A stretch of 64,000 nucleotides of DNA from Lepidodermella squamata. Taxonomy: Eukaryota > Gastrotricha. The stretch spans positions 2,356,001 through 2,420,000 of the forward strand of contig JBLDXI010000042.1 of NCBI GenBank assembly GCA_047495785.1. Direction: 5' to 3'. The notes under the pieces were generated by a model. That model saw only the letters and a list, made by a program, of their open reading frames with translations. It was not told where the DNA came from and searched no databases. Every line of letters starts with the position of its first letter. The first letter of the stretch is position 1. Below, piece after piece: positions 13,046 through 27,258 of this stretch. The position numbers were made by a program, and so were the translations under genes.

Positions 13046-13307
13046 ATGGCTGAGGTTATACTTAGCGGAAATAACGCTCAAGTAAGATCTCACATATGAA
13101 CATGAGGACCATAGAGATCTGCCAATTTACTCTTCGATTTCTTGTTTTTGATTCAATGTATAGTTGTTGGCGATGGTTATCACGATTGCGGCCGTTCTTC
13201 TGGTAATAAGTGAGTTTTAACCATTCCAATTTTGAAGTACTTATGCCAATTTTTATGTTTCAGTCGTCATTTTGGTTGCTAATGGCGCTTTCGAAATGGA
13301 GCAATGA
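13046..13307 (+). CDS. Single-pass membrane microprotein D (41 aa)
   Basis: Exons 13046-13081 (36 nt), 13164-13209 (46 nt) and 13264-13307 (44 nt) join at phases 0 and 1 to 42 codons. The N-terminus is MAEVILSGNNAQ, the exon-2 peptide is LLAMVITIAAVLLVI and the tail is VILVANGAFEMEQ. Ala3 of exon 2 is kept, but the GG pair is AA-V here. An acceptor-like TCACTAG ends 14 nt before the ATG. It is the fourth complete member of the tandem family. Function unknown. Confidence 0.73.
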
Positions 13308-13781
13308 CAGTCGCGCAGAGATTTAAAAAGGATTTCCAGCCAAATTATCGGCTATCCTGAATTCCGATTTGCTCATTGCCAGATAATCTCGAATACTGAT
13401 CAAAAATCACAAATATAATGAATGATTTCACACCTCGAATTATGAGGAAATAATCTTAGCAAATCTCAAAATTTTCCTAAATAAAATCGAAAATCGTGGA
13501 AAATTTTTATCAATTATCGTTATTATGTCGAAAACTGCTGACCTGAAATGGGGTTAAGACTTATCACTGCGATACCCAACAATTTATCAAAATCTCTTTA
13601 TTCATTGCCGTTCTATAAAAATGAAAATTACAACACTCCACACATTTGCCAACTACAGGTAAAAAAAATAGCTCAACGCATATTTCAACAAGAACAGGGC
13701 TGTTGATGGTTTATAAACCGGATTTCAAGGTTTAAGAAATGAAACGTAATAAAAGTTGAGTTGACTTGAATGGTCCGCGCT
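13308..13781. other. Convergent intergenic, microprotein D and protease 1
   Basis: About 470 bp between the 3' ends of convergent genes. It contains AATAAA-like stretches usable on either strand and no coding feature that I can support. Confidence 0.35.
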
Positions 13782-15495
13782 CTACGGCAAATCGAACTCT
13801 GATTCGCGAGTATCTACAGGCAGCGTATCGTTACGCCCGCCCATCGATGAGATGAAAGCCTCGAGAAACCTTATCAGAGCTGCGTCGTTCCGCGACGCCG
13901 GCGTCGACGTCATTCGGTTATTATTCGACAGCGGATTGTTGTTAGGCCGACCGGGTAAATTCGGCTGCCACGGCGGTCTAGTAGGTACAGCTGCTGGGTA
14001 CCTAGCCGGGGCGGGCGCGTATCTGCCCGGTTGTTGTTGCTGGGGTGGATTGTTGTATATGCTATTCACGGACGACGACGGCGGTGGTGGCTGCAATCGG
14101 CTGAGGCCCGATGACGCTAAGCCCATGCTCTGCATGGTCGAAGTAATCCAAGTTAGGTAATAAGAAATAGTGGTGTAAGCGCCGGGCACGCTTGAATCGG
14201 CACAATGCTCGCCACCGAACGAAACGACCCCAGATAACTCCCACGCGCCATTCTCCTTTTGGCAAATTGTTGGACCACCACTGTCTCCCTATAATAACAG
14301 GCATAATTTCATAAAATTTCAAAAAATTTTAATTACCGCGCAAGAGTCCCTGAGACCAGCAGGGTCGCCAGCGCAGAACATACGACCATCGTGAGCGATT
14401 TGCGGAATTTCAAGAGTGCTGTAGCAGGTATTCGAAGCTGAAGCTGGTAATGTCGTGATTCTAGGATAGGCACTCAACCGCGTTCCTTCCTTATTAATCG
14501 AACCCCATCTGTGAAAAATTAATATAAGAAATTATATTCAATTTTTTGCCTCATACCCAGCCACGAGACATGGTGCACTCCAACGTGGAACCGCAGAACC
14601 GGCCTCGGGCAAACAAGCCGGCTGAGTCCAGTCATTGAAGGCAACAGGGCGTTCTAGTTTAGCTATCGCAATGTCGTAGCCATTTTCGACAGTGTCATCT
14701 GCAAAACCAAACAAAAATTATATGAGCTGAATTCTTGAAACAAATTAAGGCGGATATGAATTTGCTATATAAACTTGCAGCTGAATCCAGGATACGTCCG
14801 ATAGCTAACAATGCGCAAGGTGACTGCAGTTGGCACGCTTTTCTTGACTAAATCATAGTCGCCAATACGGGCCACGAAGCTTGAAGCGTCTAGAAACCGC
14901 CAGGAATAATTGTTCTCGTCCACAAAGCAGTGAGCAGCTGTTAAAATGAATTGCGGATGTATCAGCGTAGCGCCGCAAACCAAGTCCCAATATTGCCTAG
15001 AAAATAATTGAATAATTATTGCAAATGAGACGAAAAAAATCCTAACCCATTATATTGAAGCGTGTCACCGGTTACCAATAATGCGACTAAAAAGGGCCAT
15101 GCCTTGGGTGCCAGCGGGGTTCCACCAATGATATTTCGAGCAACGGGGCGCTCATCTTCGTCGTTCGATGCGTCAGACAAATTCGATGCAGGAGGGTCTT
15201 CGAATCTCACGTCTGATTGAGCTCGTTTCGGCGGCCTGGCAGGAGTTGGCCGGCCTCGTCGGACAGCTCCGTCCGCTTCCCCTGGTACCGAAGCGTAATA
15301 ACTATTGCTGTACGATGACGTCGGTTGGTTCAAGTAAATGCAGTAGTCTTGAGTGAGCGAAATATAATTAATTAATTATTTCAATTAATTTCAATTGTAT
15401 TAACCTTGACTTGATGTTGAAGCAGCACTGGTCCGGTGCAAAATTACAAGCAGTAGCAGCGACAAACCGGCTGCTAGTCTGCTATAGGATAACAT
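13782..15495 (-). CDS. Secreted trypsin-like serine protease 1 (476 aa)
   Basis: Predicted secreted zymogen. Exons (minus): 15495-15405, 15347-15047, 14996-14779, 14698-14557, 14508-14337, 14288-13782; total 1431 nt. The signal peptide ([17 protein letters not shown]) starts directly after an acceptor-like AG. A Pro/Ser-rich prodomain with a DYC motif follows, then the activation site PVARN/IIGG and a catalytic domain with LTAAHC, GYDIA and DSCAGDSGGP. Asp six residues before the catalytic Ser predicts trypsin-like cleavage. The single prodomain Cys could tether pro- and catalytic chains; there is no CLIP domain. A C-terminal extension of about 125 residues is rich in Pro, Asn and Gln and ends EFDLP. 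The third intron has a GC donor (GCAAGT), the only choice that keeps phase with the two paralogs. Confidence 0.88.
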
Positions 15496-16062
15496 CTGAT
15501 AAAAAATTAATCTCTACGATCTTTTCGACCTTGCCGAATTTTTGAATAATTAAAAAATCGAGATCAACGAAAAAAACATAAAAGACAGAAGATATCAAGT
15601 ATCATATGCGACAAGGGGTGTATTGTAATTATCACGTTGGTAAATACTATATCGTGTAAAATTCATGCTGGCAAGAGGTACTCTTAGCATTTATGTATAG
15701 TAAGAACGTGCCGCTGAAACACGAGTTGAGGGAGGCGCGAAAAAAACGAACCGATGAGAGCTTTGTCTTCAAGCGTCACTATAGTATGTGTGATAATGAT
15801 GGCAGAATAACCAACTTATTAGAGTAGAAAAAAACGTATGAAACAAAAGGTGGAGGTGTTATATAGAATAACCAATCAAAACCAACATTGCGGTGCATCC
15901 TTTTTCAGTCGAGCGTGACCCTGACCTGATTCCCTTTAGCGCAAGTAAACATTTATTGTCACTTTATAGCGACGCTTTATTTCATGGTAAGCAATGTTTC
16001 AACAGTTGAAACACCACCCAAAGCAAAGAAAAATCATGAAAGTCGAATTGAAAGTTGTTTTT
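15496..16062. other. Intergenic, proteases 1 and 2
   Basis: Probable 5' region of protease 1 and 3' region of protease 2. No coding sequence is supported. Confidence 0.35.
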
Positions 16063-17966
<1,904 letters not shown>

Positions 17967-18821
17967 TTTTGAATGCTTCAAAAACCAGCCAGGTGGATGT
18001 TTGTGCGCACAAAAACCAGGGCACCTCCGGTGCCAACCTTTTGACCCGGCAAACAAAGAACATGGCTTGCCTTGCGTGGGTGCAAGAGCACGAAAACCTA
18101 AAATCTCGCTCGCACTTTTCAATATGTGCCCCTAGATACTTCTGCATTTTTATTCCATTTCATTTTTTTTGTGTTATTCATCATTCCTTTGTCACTTATG
18201 ACTTGATAACAAGAGGCTGGTAACAACAACGCAGACGCCGTTGCATCGAGAACATATAAAACAGTTATTTTTGAAATTTAAGAGAAAGCTTTGAAGTCAC
18301 TCCAGTGAGAGGCGCGAACAACTTCACGTAAAATTGCGGACAAAACACACCAAAAATTCAGCGTCATTTAAGGTCGGAGAAAATGTTGAAGTTACAACAT
18401 CTGGAGTTTGATAGTCATCGAAGGTTTTTTTGAATAAATAAAATAAACAGAAAAAATAAATAATATTAAATGGTGCTATTATAACAGATTCTTTTTATAA
18501 AAAATATAGACACAGTGCACACACCGGCGGCAAGATAAAATCATTATTCGCTTCCTTCATTTTATATAAAAACCGCTCATCAGTCAGAGAGAAGATGAAG
18601 ATACTACAAGACATCATGCCCTATTTACGGAAAGAGAAAGATATTAATGAATTATTTCTTCGATTTTTCATAATTTTATACAAAAATATTCAGAGGTTAC
18701 GTCACTCTCAACAAATCAGACAAGACCACTTTTCAATTATCAGCTTTCATCTAGATAAATTCGAAATGTATCCTGTCTGATTTGTTTATAACAACCTTTC
18801 AAAAAGTTAATTATCGCGTCC
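17967..18821. other. Intergenic, proteases 2 and 3
   Basis: Overlapping open frames upstream of the protease 2 signal peptide (18120-17970) are not supported by splice sites or similarity. Otherwise AT-rich with no feature recognised. Confidence 0.35.
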
Positions 18822-21117
18822 CTATGGTAAGTCAATCTCTAACGGGTACAAGCGCGCTGTGGTCGATTCGACGTCATAGCCAGCATTTTGACTACCACTG
18901 GCACCAACGCCGCCGCCAAACGAGTTCAGCAGCAGTTGCAGCAAATTCAGAAGGGCCGCTGGTGATTTCGCCCCTTCTGGAGTTGTACTTTGATTGCTGC
19001 TATCCGCGGGTGGCAGCGCGACGCTTGCCGACGGACTTCGGGGCCCAGCGGCGCCAATTCCGGGTAGACTTGGCTGCCAGTTGTTACTGAACCGTGACGG
19101 GGCTGGTAGTGGAGGCGGAGGGGGCGGGGCCTGGAAAGCCGGCCGCCGGGTCGCGTAAACGTTAGTGGCCGGTATCAGCGGGTAGAGTGGTTGTTGGTGC
19201 GGAAGAGGGGCCGGCGCGCTTCCGACGCTGCCGCTTTGCGCCAGCATGTTCTGCATCGTCGACTGGATCCAACCGATGTAGTAAGCTATCGTCGTGTAAG
19301 CACCTATGTAAATGTCAAAAATTGACAGGAGGCGTGTAAAGATATGACGTATTTTTTCAGCGGATAGGTATTATTGTTATTTATTCAGGTTCGGACTTAC
19401 CGGGAATGCTCTGCTGCGCGCATCGCTCGCCGCCGAATGACACGATGCCGCTAAGCTCCCACGCGTTGTTCTCGCGCAGGCAAAATATCGGACCGCCACT
19501 GTCACCCTTTTTGCGAGAAAAATAGTAGTCAAGTGCATAAGCAATAAGTTCGTTCTGTTGGCCGCCCTACCGAGCATGAGTCTTTCTTGCCGGTGAGATC
19601 GCCGGCGCAAAATAACCGGCCGTCGCGGGCTGCTGGTGGCACCTGCAGGGAGTTGTAGCAGAGCGACTGGCGGGATGATGGCAGAGTCGTGAATCGAGGG
19701 ATGGGGCTGAGGCGACCAGCATTGTTAACAGCACCCCAGCTGCCAAATTAAAATCGGTCAGGAATATTTGAATCAATCAGGGTCATCAAAAGCTGGTGGG
19801 TTTTGTTAAACCGGGAAAAACCTAAATTTCTCTCAAGAAAAACGGAATGAAATTTTTTAGGAGAAACAAAAAGGCAAATATATCGATGGTATATAATTGT
19901 CAGCGAACCCTGCGACTTGGCATGGAACATTCGGCGGTGGGATTGAAGAGCTGCCGGTTGAATTTTGAGGTGGTGGCAAGCACGCTGGTTTTATCCAGTC
20001 GTTGTATTGAACCGGCCGATCGAGTTGGATGAGTGCTATGTCATAGCCATTTTCCACAACTTTGTCTATATGGAAAAAAATTAAAGAATATCGTAATAGT
20101 GCTAAATAAATTCATAAAATAATTCTAAAAAAAATGAAAATTTAACCTAAAATATTTTGGATAATGGCTGCATAAAAGAATACATACGGTCATAACGGGG
20201 ATGCGCTGTGTAACGAAGTACTCGAGCGTCAACCGCAGCAGGAACGTCATGCGGAACCAGCAAGTTGTAGTCACCGATGCGAACCCGAAATTCTGAGGCC
20301 TGCATAAATTTCCACGTGTAAATACCCTCGTCCCTATAAAAAGGCATCAATCAAACAAAAATGTCTTAAATTTCAGGGTCAAAACCAACACAAAGCAATG
20401 GGCTGCTGTGAGAATGAACTGAGGGTGAATCAAAGTTCCGCCGCACACCAAATCCCAATATTCGCTAAAAAAATTAAAATTTGATGAATATTTTTTTGAG
20501 AAATTCGACAAATTTTTACTTGTCGATTTTGATTGTATCTCCAGTGGTGAGCAGCGCGATGAGGAACGGCCAACTTTTTTGCTCAATCGGGTCTCCCGAA
20601 ATAATGTTACGAGAAACGGGCCGATCTTCCGGCGCCAACACCTCATCGGTATCATTGAGGCCGAATTGCGCCAGAGTGTCGCGAATAAACCGCTGATGAC
20701 TCTGCTGCTGTTGCGAGTAGTAATACGGCGAGGCGTAATTGTTACCCCGCAAGTAGTAGGACGGGTAAGCGGGCGCGTAGGACGGCCGTTGCGTCGGGCG
20801 CTGCATCGGCGCCGGCGCGTTCTGTTGCCAACCCTGGCGCTGAATTTGTGGCGCAACTTGCGCCTGACCAGATCGCCAATTCGCGGCATTAAATGAACTA
20901 GACGAGATCGAGTAAGGAAGACTGGATCCATAATTACTCGCCGAAGAGGAGAAATTTGCGTAAACGCAATAATCTAAGAGATTTTTCGGTGAAAAAAATT
21001 ATACGAATAAATGTGAATTTTTATTATCTCACCTTGTAATGGAGTAGATGCTGACTGTGTTAGAGGTGCGAGCATCGCAATGAGACCCGTTAAAATCGGG
21101 TAACTCATTTTAAGCAT
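18822..21117 (-). CDS. Secreted trypsin-like serine protease 3 (557 aa)
   Basis: Exons (minus): 21117-21033, 20973-20520, 20464-20390, 20333-20188, 20065-19909, 19739-19571, 19506-19401, 19303-18822; total 1674 nt. Signal peptide (ILTGLIAMLAPLTQSAS), a DYC motif as in protease 1, a long Tyr/Gln/Pro-rich prodomain, activation site PVSRN/IISG, LTAAHC, GYDIA, GWG and [10 protein letters not shown]. The C-terminal Pro/Ala-rich extension ends LEIDLP. Of the three it keeps the fullest shared intron set, including introns after AAHCFV and before GDSGGP, which suggests losses in the others. A second in-frame ATG at 21107 is also a possible start. Confidence 0.88.
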
Positions 21118-23655
21118 GCTTTTCGTTTTTTAGCGCCGTTCGTTTTGTTTCGTTGAGTGCAATAATAAAAAAGTCAATTAACTAAGAGAGCGGCAGGCAA
21201 TTAGCTTTGATTACAATGAAAATATTGATGGAGAGTATTAAGGTGTATTATACGGCCAATGTCCGCGCCGCAAATCTCGACGACATGTCAAAGGTGTTTT
21301 GTCATATCTGCTATGCAGACATATAAAGTCAATGTTATTACTAATAAGAAAAACGAGGCAGAAAAAAAACACATTACAATAGATGCCGTAAAAATCTCGG
21401 TGCACGCACGTGTTTTTGGGCGCGCGCATTATCTTATTACCTATTATTACCTTGCTATTAACTCTGCTAAAATCTGGACGTATTTTCGGCTATTGTTATC
21501 TTAGCTGCCGTGTCATCATTAGCCGGCTTATTGTTTTGTGGTCGCTAATCGCAAGCAGGCCGCGCGCTGACCCACATCTTGAGCCGCTTGTCAACGCCTT
21601 TTTGCGCCGCGCCTCGCTCAATGGCTGTACTATTATGCTATAATAAAAAGCGGCGACACGGCACACCTTTTTGTTTTGTTATGCCGCAGCGCTGTATCAA
21701 AACTGCTGCCTGATGTCGCGCGCTCCATCTTCTTTCAGCATGGCTAAAACACATCCCGATAAACACGAGTCCACTCAAGGCGGAAGCGCGGGTATATAAA
21801 AAACCAGAAACGAAGTAGTACCATGTAAACGCACTGGTTTTTAAACTGAAGGATGCGCCACGGTAATAAGGCGTTGTTATACTATAATATACCTGTAAAT
21901 GCTCGCATGCGGTCGATAATATATGGCTACAAAAAAGGTGTGCTGTCCACACACGTAACACACGCGCCTATTTGCTTTTGGATGATGATACTTGATTAAC
22001 GCGCCAGTACAAAAAAGCTGCCGGTATGCGGCCGGCTGTACACAGCGTGCGCACTTTGTCACCTGAGCGGCGGCGATACTTACTTATACCTAGTGACGGT
22101 TTTCACGCGCTGGTCAGTACAGGTAAATGAACATCTCGAGCCGGCAGATAACTCTATTGCATGGGCAGATACATTGTCATTACATCAGGTAATATGTATC
22201 GCAACGGTGAACACGTTTCAAGCAGCATACTCCATCTATAAAGTAGCGCGTCACGCTTTTGTACCGATCACCCCCTCATCACGCCTCTGTGGTATATAAC
22301 GAGATTGAAACGACCGCCAAAAAGTAAGCAGTTGTATTTACCACGACGCAATTTCACTTTCCCGCATTTCTGTTTTGGTACGCGCTATTTTTACGCGAGC
22401 GCAAAACCGCCAATATTATTTTACATGTTTACTCTCCAAAATGATTGAGATACTGATGTATATGGAAGAAATCTTCAAAAAAACGCACCTCAGCAGAGTG
22501 GGGGGTTTCCTAATCAAACATTGTGCAGAATATTGGAGAAACGTTTATTTTATGTCGACAATTAGCCTTGAGAAGTGCAATCCTATTGTCGCCGATTTCG
22601 CAGAATGTTTAATCGCACGCGCTTCGGGTACCGGGTACCAAATTGGTCCATAAATAATGATGTATTTAGTGCGCAAGTTTTTACTGCATAAATTATCCTA
22701 AGTTTTTCCATAACAAATAGTCGGCGATCTTCCAAACAGCATATAGGTAATTTCTTTTCGAAATAAATAAATAGTAAATGGAAATCGTTGCCATGGCCCA
22801 GCTCTCACCGGGACCCGAGCCAGCGCATCCCCTAGGGCAAAGCTGAGCAAAAGTTGAAAATTGGAAGAGGTTAAAGGTCGGTTGAAAACAACTGGAATGG
22901 ATAATGCTAGCAAAAATTCTTGATGTTTAAGGTAATTAAGGTGGATACGGCTATTTAAATTTTTTAGGCGACCCAATTTCTCGTACAGCTGATAATCTGA
23001 CTAATGGTCAATGATCATCATTGGTTCCAGTATGGCTGGTTCCGATCTTGGGACCGGTTCGAAGTTACAAACTTCGAGCCTCGAGCCTTAAGAATATGCG
23101 CATGGCCCGAAGTCTCACGAAGAAATAATTTGAAGAAAATTGGTTCCAAGTTCCAAGATTCAAAATATCTTACAAATGAGGGATTATGGAGCGAAAATGT
23201 CCAATGCCGGAAGCAACTAAACTGGAACCAATGATAAAGATTGGCCAGGTTAGTCTAGAAATCGAGTTTTCTAAAAAGTTCCACTGTGAAAGGTACGGAT
23301 CAATTCTGAATTTCTTATTTTCCCTGATTAAACCTCTCACTTAAAGATTTCAAACACGTAAAAAAGTTAAACACTGCTACGCGTTATAAGTCGTCCCCCT
23401 ATTTTAGCTCATTTCATCCATCCACCATTATATCTACGCCAGCCTCGTGTATAAGATCCAGCTTATTTCGTGTCGTAAGATCGACCGCATATTGGCTACA
23501 ACAACCAACCTTTAAACGTCCAATAGTAAGGAAGCAAACCAAATTTTTATTAAAAATTAGGCCATTTACAGATTGACATTGTAGCAAAAAATAGTGGCAA
23601 AGTTCACGTTTAATACAACGCCAAGTTCGTGATGTGACTACGTAAATGTTTTATC
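21118..23655. other. 2.5-kb intergenic region
   Basis: Several short open frames on both strands show no recognisable protein features. Around 23020-23170 there are repeated GGTTCCA/GGTTCGAA words of low complexity. I see no gene, RNA fold or transposon ends here. It may include the promoter of protease 3. Confidence 0.4.
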
Positions 23656-24964
23656 TCATTCACCCTTGGCATTAGCAGTAAGTTTCTCTGCCGCCAAACG
23701 TATAACATCAGGTGAGAGCAGGCAGTCTAAAATATCATTAGTCAAGCTTTTCCCTTCATTTTCATCATCGTCATCATCATCGCTATCTGAGTCATCGCAG
23801 GCTGATAAAAACGCACTCGTGAAGTCAGAAAATGTCATTGGTTTCAGCAATTCGATGTTCCAGTTTTTGCTGCGGGCTGTTTCGACGATCTTCCTAGCGT
23901 TCAATGAATCATCGCCCGATAAGGGTTCAGCGTGATATTTGTTCAAAGCATTCTTAAGAACTCCCTCGCTTTCCGCCAACGTCAACAGGAGCTAATCAAA
24001 AGTTGAATGATTGATAACATAATAGACTGATAAAAATTGTTCCCGTTACCTGCTCGGTGTAGTTAATTCTGACCTCACTTTCGTGAGACGAGACAATCCA
24101 TCGAACAAGAGCCTCCTCAACTCGATTGAAATTGTCCAAATGAGGCTGAATTGATTTGAAATGAGATAAAAAACGTTAAATAAATTTGATAAAAATTACG
24201 ACATCAATCCAGGTATTTAGAGCTAACGCCGTGTCGAGGCAGCTTACGAAATGCCACCATCTCGGGGGCACATAAAGGATGTCCCCTGGTTTCAGGTCAA
24301 AGACATAAGGCGTTGTGTTTTGCAATTTCGGGTAATTTTTAAACAAAGGCAGCGCGCAACGGCTGAAAACGCTAGATTCTTCGTACGGCTGCCGCGTCGG
24401 ATATAAATTGCCAGTCTGGTTCGGAGGGAACAAAACCCAACGCTTTGAACCGAAAATTTGAGCAACCACATTGCAGCCGTATGAATCGAAATGGCCCGGG
24501 GTGTAAGCACCCGCTGAACCAATCCATAGAGTCGTATGTTGAGGGCCTCGTCCCTCTAGCCCTACTTCTGTCCAATCTATCAACTTGAAATAATGAAACA
24601 AAATGCGGTTAAGGTGGATTTTTGGACAAACTTGTAGCAAGTCTGGGCAGTTTTCAAATGTTTCGTGGACGTACTGATAGGCGGAATATAACGCAAAATC
24701 GTCGGTAGAAGCATGACCTATGACTTCATGAGTCGATTTGTGAACGAGCCATGATCGAAATTCTTCCGGGGTCAGCTCCAATCTCGGCGCCTCATCTTCC
24801 CATTGGATGCGATTTTCATGGCGGCTCAGAAGCCGGAAACTCAAAGGAATGTCGCAGAGCCCAGAAAACGAATCCAGATCTCTCAACTTTGACAAGAGAG
24901 GCCAATCTTTCGAGTCATTTAGGTGGATTACGAACGGTGAATTATAGTCAAAACCTTCTGCCAT
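23656..24964 (-). CDS. HSPBAP1: HSPBAP1-like JmjC protein (398 aa)
   Basis: JmjC-fold 2-oxoglutarate/iron oxygenase-like protein; the mammalian homolog binds small heat shock protein HSPB1. Exons (minus): 24964-24200, 24145-24050, 23991-23656; total 1197 nt, all junctions phase 0. The cupin core shows TLWIGSAGAYTPGHFDSYG with the iron ligands His158 and Asp160 and the distal His238 in PPRWWHFV. The segment LYPTRQPYEESSVFS is characteristic of this family. The C-terminus carries an Asp/Glu-rich stretch. An acceptor-like AG abuts the ATG. It lies downstream of S1P lyase on the same strand with a 385-bp gap, compatible with co-transcription. Confidence 0.9.
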
Positions 24965-25349
24965 CTAACTCGAACCAAAAAATATCAGTTTCAATATTCC
25001 ACATTATCGCCGTTTATTCATCTAGGCAATTTTTAGAACACAGTCAAAGAAAATTGGATCGCAGTAGTAACAATATCATTATTAAAGTAGACAGTCACCG
25101 TGTTGAATGCGAGTGATTTGTCAGCAACAAAACGCACGTTGAGAAATTATTTTAAATTCGTTAGTCAACAAGCCAAAATTAAAATGGCTCAGCTCAACGT
25201 TGATCACAATAAGAATTTAAAAAGCTTGGCAAACGACGAATAATAAATCAACATTACAGAGGGCAAGCGGTGAATTTTTGCTAAACAAAAACATTCCCAT
25301 CACCTAAAATTAATCTCAAATTTCGAATTTGTTTTCACGGCTAAAATAT
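24965..25349. other. Intercistronic region, S1P lyase to HSPBAP1
   Basis: 385 bp between same-strand genes. On the minus strand it contains AT-rich sequence and ends in GAGTTAG just before the HSPBAP1 ATG. No coding feature is seen. Confidence 0.4.
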
Positions 25350-27153
25350 TTAAACAGCTAGCGCGTCTTCGATGACTTGCTTGACGAAATCAACCACAAC
25401 TGTAAAGAATTGAACATTAGGGAGGAATTTTTCATGAATGATGCAACTTACTTGAACGATCTGGAATAGATTGGGTGGTGCCGTACAACGCAGCTGTACC
25501 CATTTTCGTGTTTTCCTTGCCAGACGCAATGGCCTCCAGCGTTTCCTTGGCCGAATCTTCAAGATCTTTGCAGAAGTCGTTAACAAAGCCAGGTCGAGTG
25601 TGAGCATCAGTTAACGCAATGTGAAGAGCAGGCGGGTTCTGAAGGGCGTTGATGTGCCAGCCTCGTTTCGTCATGCGGTCATAAACCAGGTAAATGCAGT
25701 TGGCCATCGAGTCGTCAGCCATAGCCCAGGCGATGACCATCAATTCGCCACGGCCGTGCAGACGAAGGCCGGGAATTTTCTTGATTCTCTCGCGAATTTC
25801 CTTGCCAGTCTGCAGAATTTTCTTAGTTGCGTTGACGTAGCCATTGAAACCGACAGCTAGAGCAGAAGCCCAGGCACAGACAACAAGAGCACCACTTCGA
25901 CTGCCCGAGAGACCAGGTGTGGCGTAGACACCTCCAGGCCAGTCAGGGGCGACGAAGAGCTGGTAGGCACGCAGCGAGGCGTCGCGGTACAGCACCAGGG
26001 ACGAGCCTTTCGGGGCGAAACCGTATTTGTGGGTGTCGACTGAGATCGTTGTAACACCTTTAACGCGGAAATCAGTCGGGCCATGGGTGAATGGGAAGCC
26101 AGCTTCTGCCGCAAATGGAACAATGAAACCACCGAGGCAACAGTCGCAGTGAACGGGGATGTCGTACTTCAGGCCAAGAGCGCCGATTTCAGAAATAGGG
26201 TCAACAACGCCCCATGGGAAACTGGGAGCGCTGCCAAACAACATGCAAGTATTCTTCGTGATCGCACGTCGAAAGCCGGCAACATCAGCCTCGCCGCTAG
26301 GCATGAGCGGTTCGACTTTGACAACACGAATTCGAAACATTTCAGCGGCCTTTTCCAACGCACAATGAGCAGTGGTGCTGCAAACGATTTCCGGCCATCT
26401 GACACCGCGATCTATTGCCCGATTTCTGCAAGCCAAAATAGCCATGACAATTGACTCAGTTCCACCTGATGTAACAGCTCCGCATGGTGGTTGATCTTCT
26501 GGACCGTTATACAAACGCCAGACCCAAGAGACCAACTCAGCTTCGCAACGACGGGTATCGCCGAAAACGTCGAAGTGAAGCGGATTCGCGTGCAGCTGAT
26601 GGCGAAATACTTCCACAGCTAAATCATCGAGATCGTCACGAATGTGATAAACGCCACCAGAGAGTTTGGAATTACGCCAGGTCGCACCATCCTTAGCGAA
26701 TACATGGGAGTATGCGTTTAGGCGAGTCATGATATCCTTAGTTTGCATGGCGTCAGCTGGAAGTCTCGGGAAAATTGAGAGTAATTTCTTTTCCTCGGGA
26801 GTGCAACCAGCATCGGTTGCTTTCTGCTTATCAAGACCTGCTTTGGCCTTGGCTAGTTCTGTCTGGATTTTCGCCTTGACAGGCGGTAAACTTTTGACGA
26901 ATTTGAAGACGGAAGTACGGAGGCGAGTATAAGGAGTATCAATATGGTCAAACAAGTATGACCTCAGTCTCGCGAGAAGGTAGCCGATTCCAAAAGCTAG
27001 CACAACAAGCGCCAGCCGAGAGATCCCCAGAGAGGTCAAACGGTCGTCCAGTTTCGTGGCAATATTGCACAACAATGCTGTGAACCATGCCAAGTTTTCT
27101 GCCGCTTCCTTGCCCAGATACTTATTAGAAATGTCGTGTATTATATTCGACAT
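25350..27153 (-). CDS. SGPL1: Sphingosine-1-phosphate lyase (583 aa)
   Basis: PLP-dependent enzyme that cleaves sphingosine-1-phosphate to hexadecenal and phosphoethanolamine, the exit step of sphingolipid breakdown, at the ER membrane. Exons (minus): 27153-25452 and 25399-25350; total 1752 nt. One N-terminal membrane segment (LALVVLAFGIGYLLARL, about 46-62) precedes the group II decarboxylase-type domain with VTSGGTESI and the Schiff-base lysine in SVDTHKYGFAPKGSS (about Lys376). The length fits the family. The ATG is 16 nt after an acceptor-like CAATTTTTAG and only 105 bp from the TSR3 stop codon, an operon-like spacing. Several long antisense open frames here are shadows. Confidence 0.95.
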
Positions 27154-27258
27154 TTCAATTATTAAAATTCCTAAAAATTGGTAGAAATATATGTTAACAA
27201 GTTTATGCCGAGATGGGAGAAATAATTATGATAGATGGCGTATTAATTATTAAATGAC
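27154..27258 (-). promoter_or_regulatory. Short intercistronic spacer with acceptor-like site
   Basis: Only 105 bp separate the TSR3 stop and the S1P lyase ATG. The spacer is AT-rich and ends with CCAATTTTTAG about 16 nt before the ATG, as expected for a trans-splice acceptor in an operon. A very short promoter with a cis 5'UTR intron is the alternative. Confidence 0.5.

Noticed and set aside
26083-26454. Long plus-strand frames across S1P lyase
   Set aside because: Antisense shadows of a strongly conserved coding exon.
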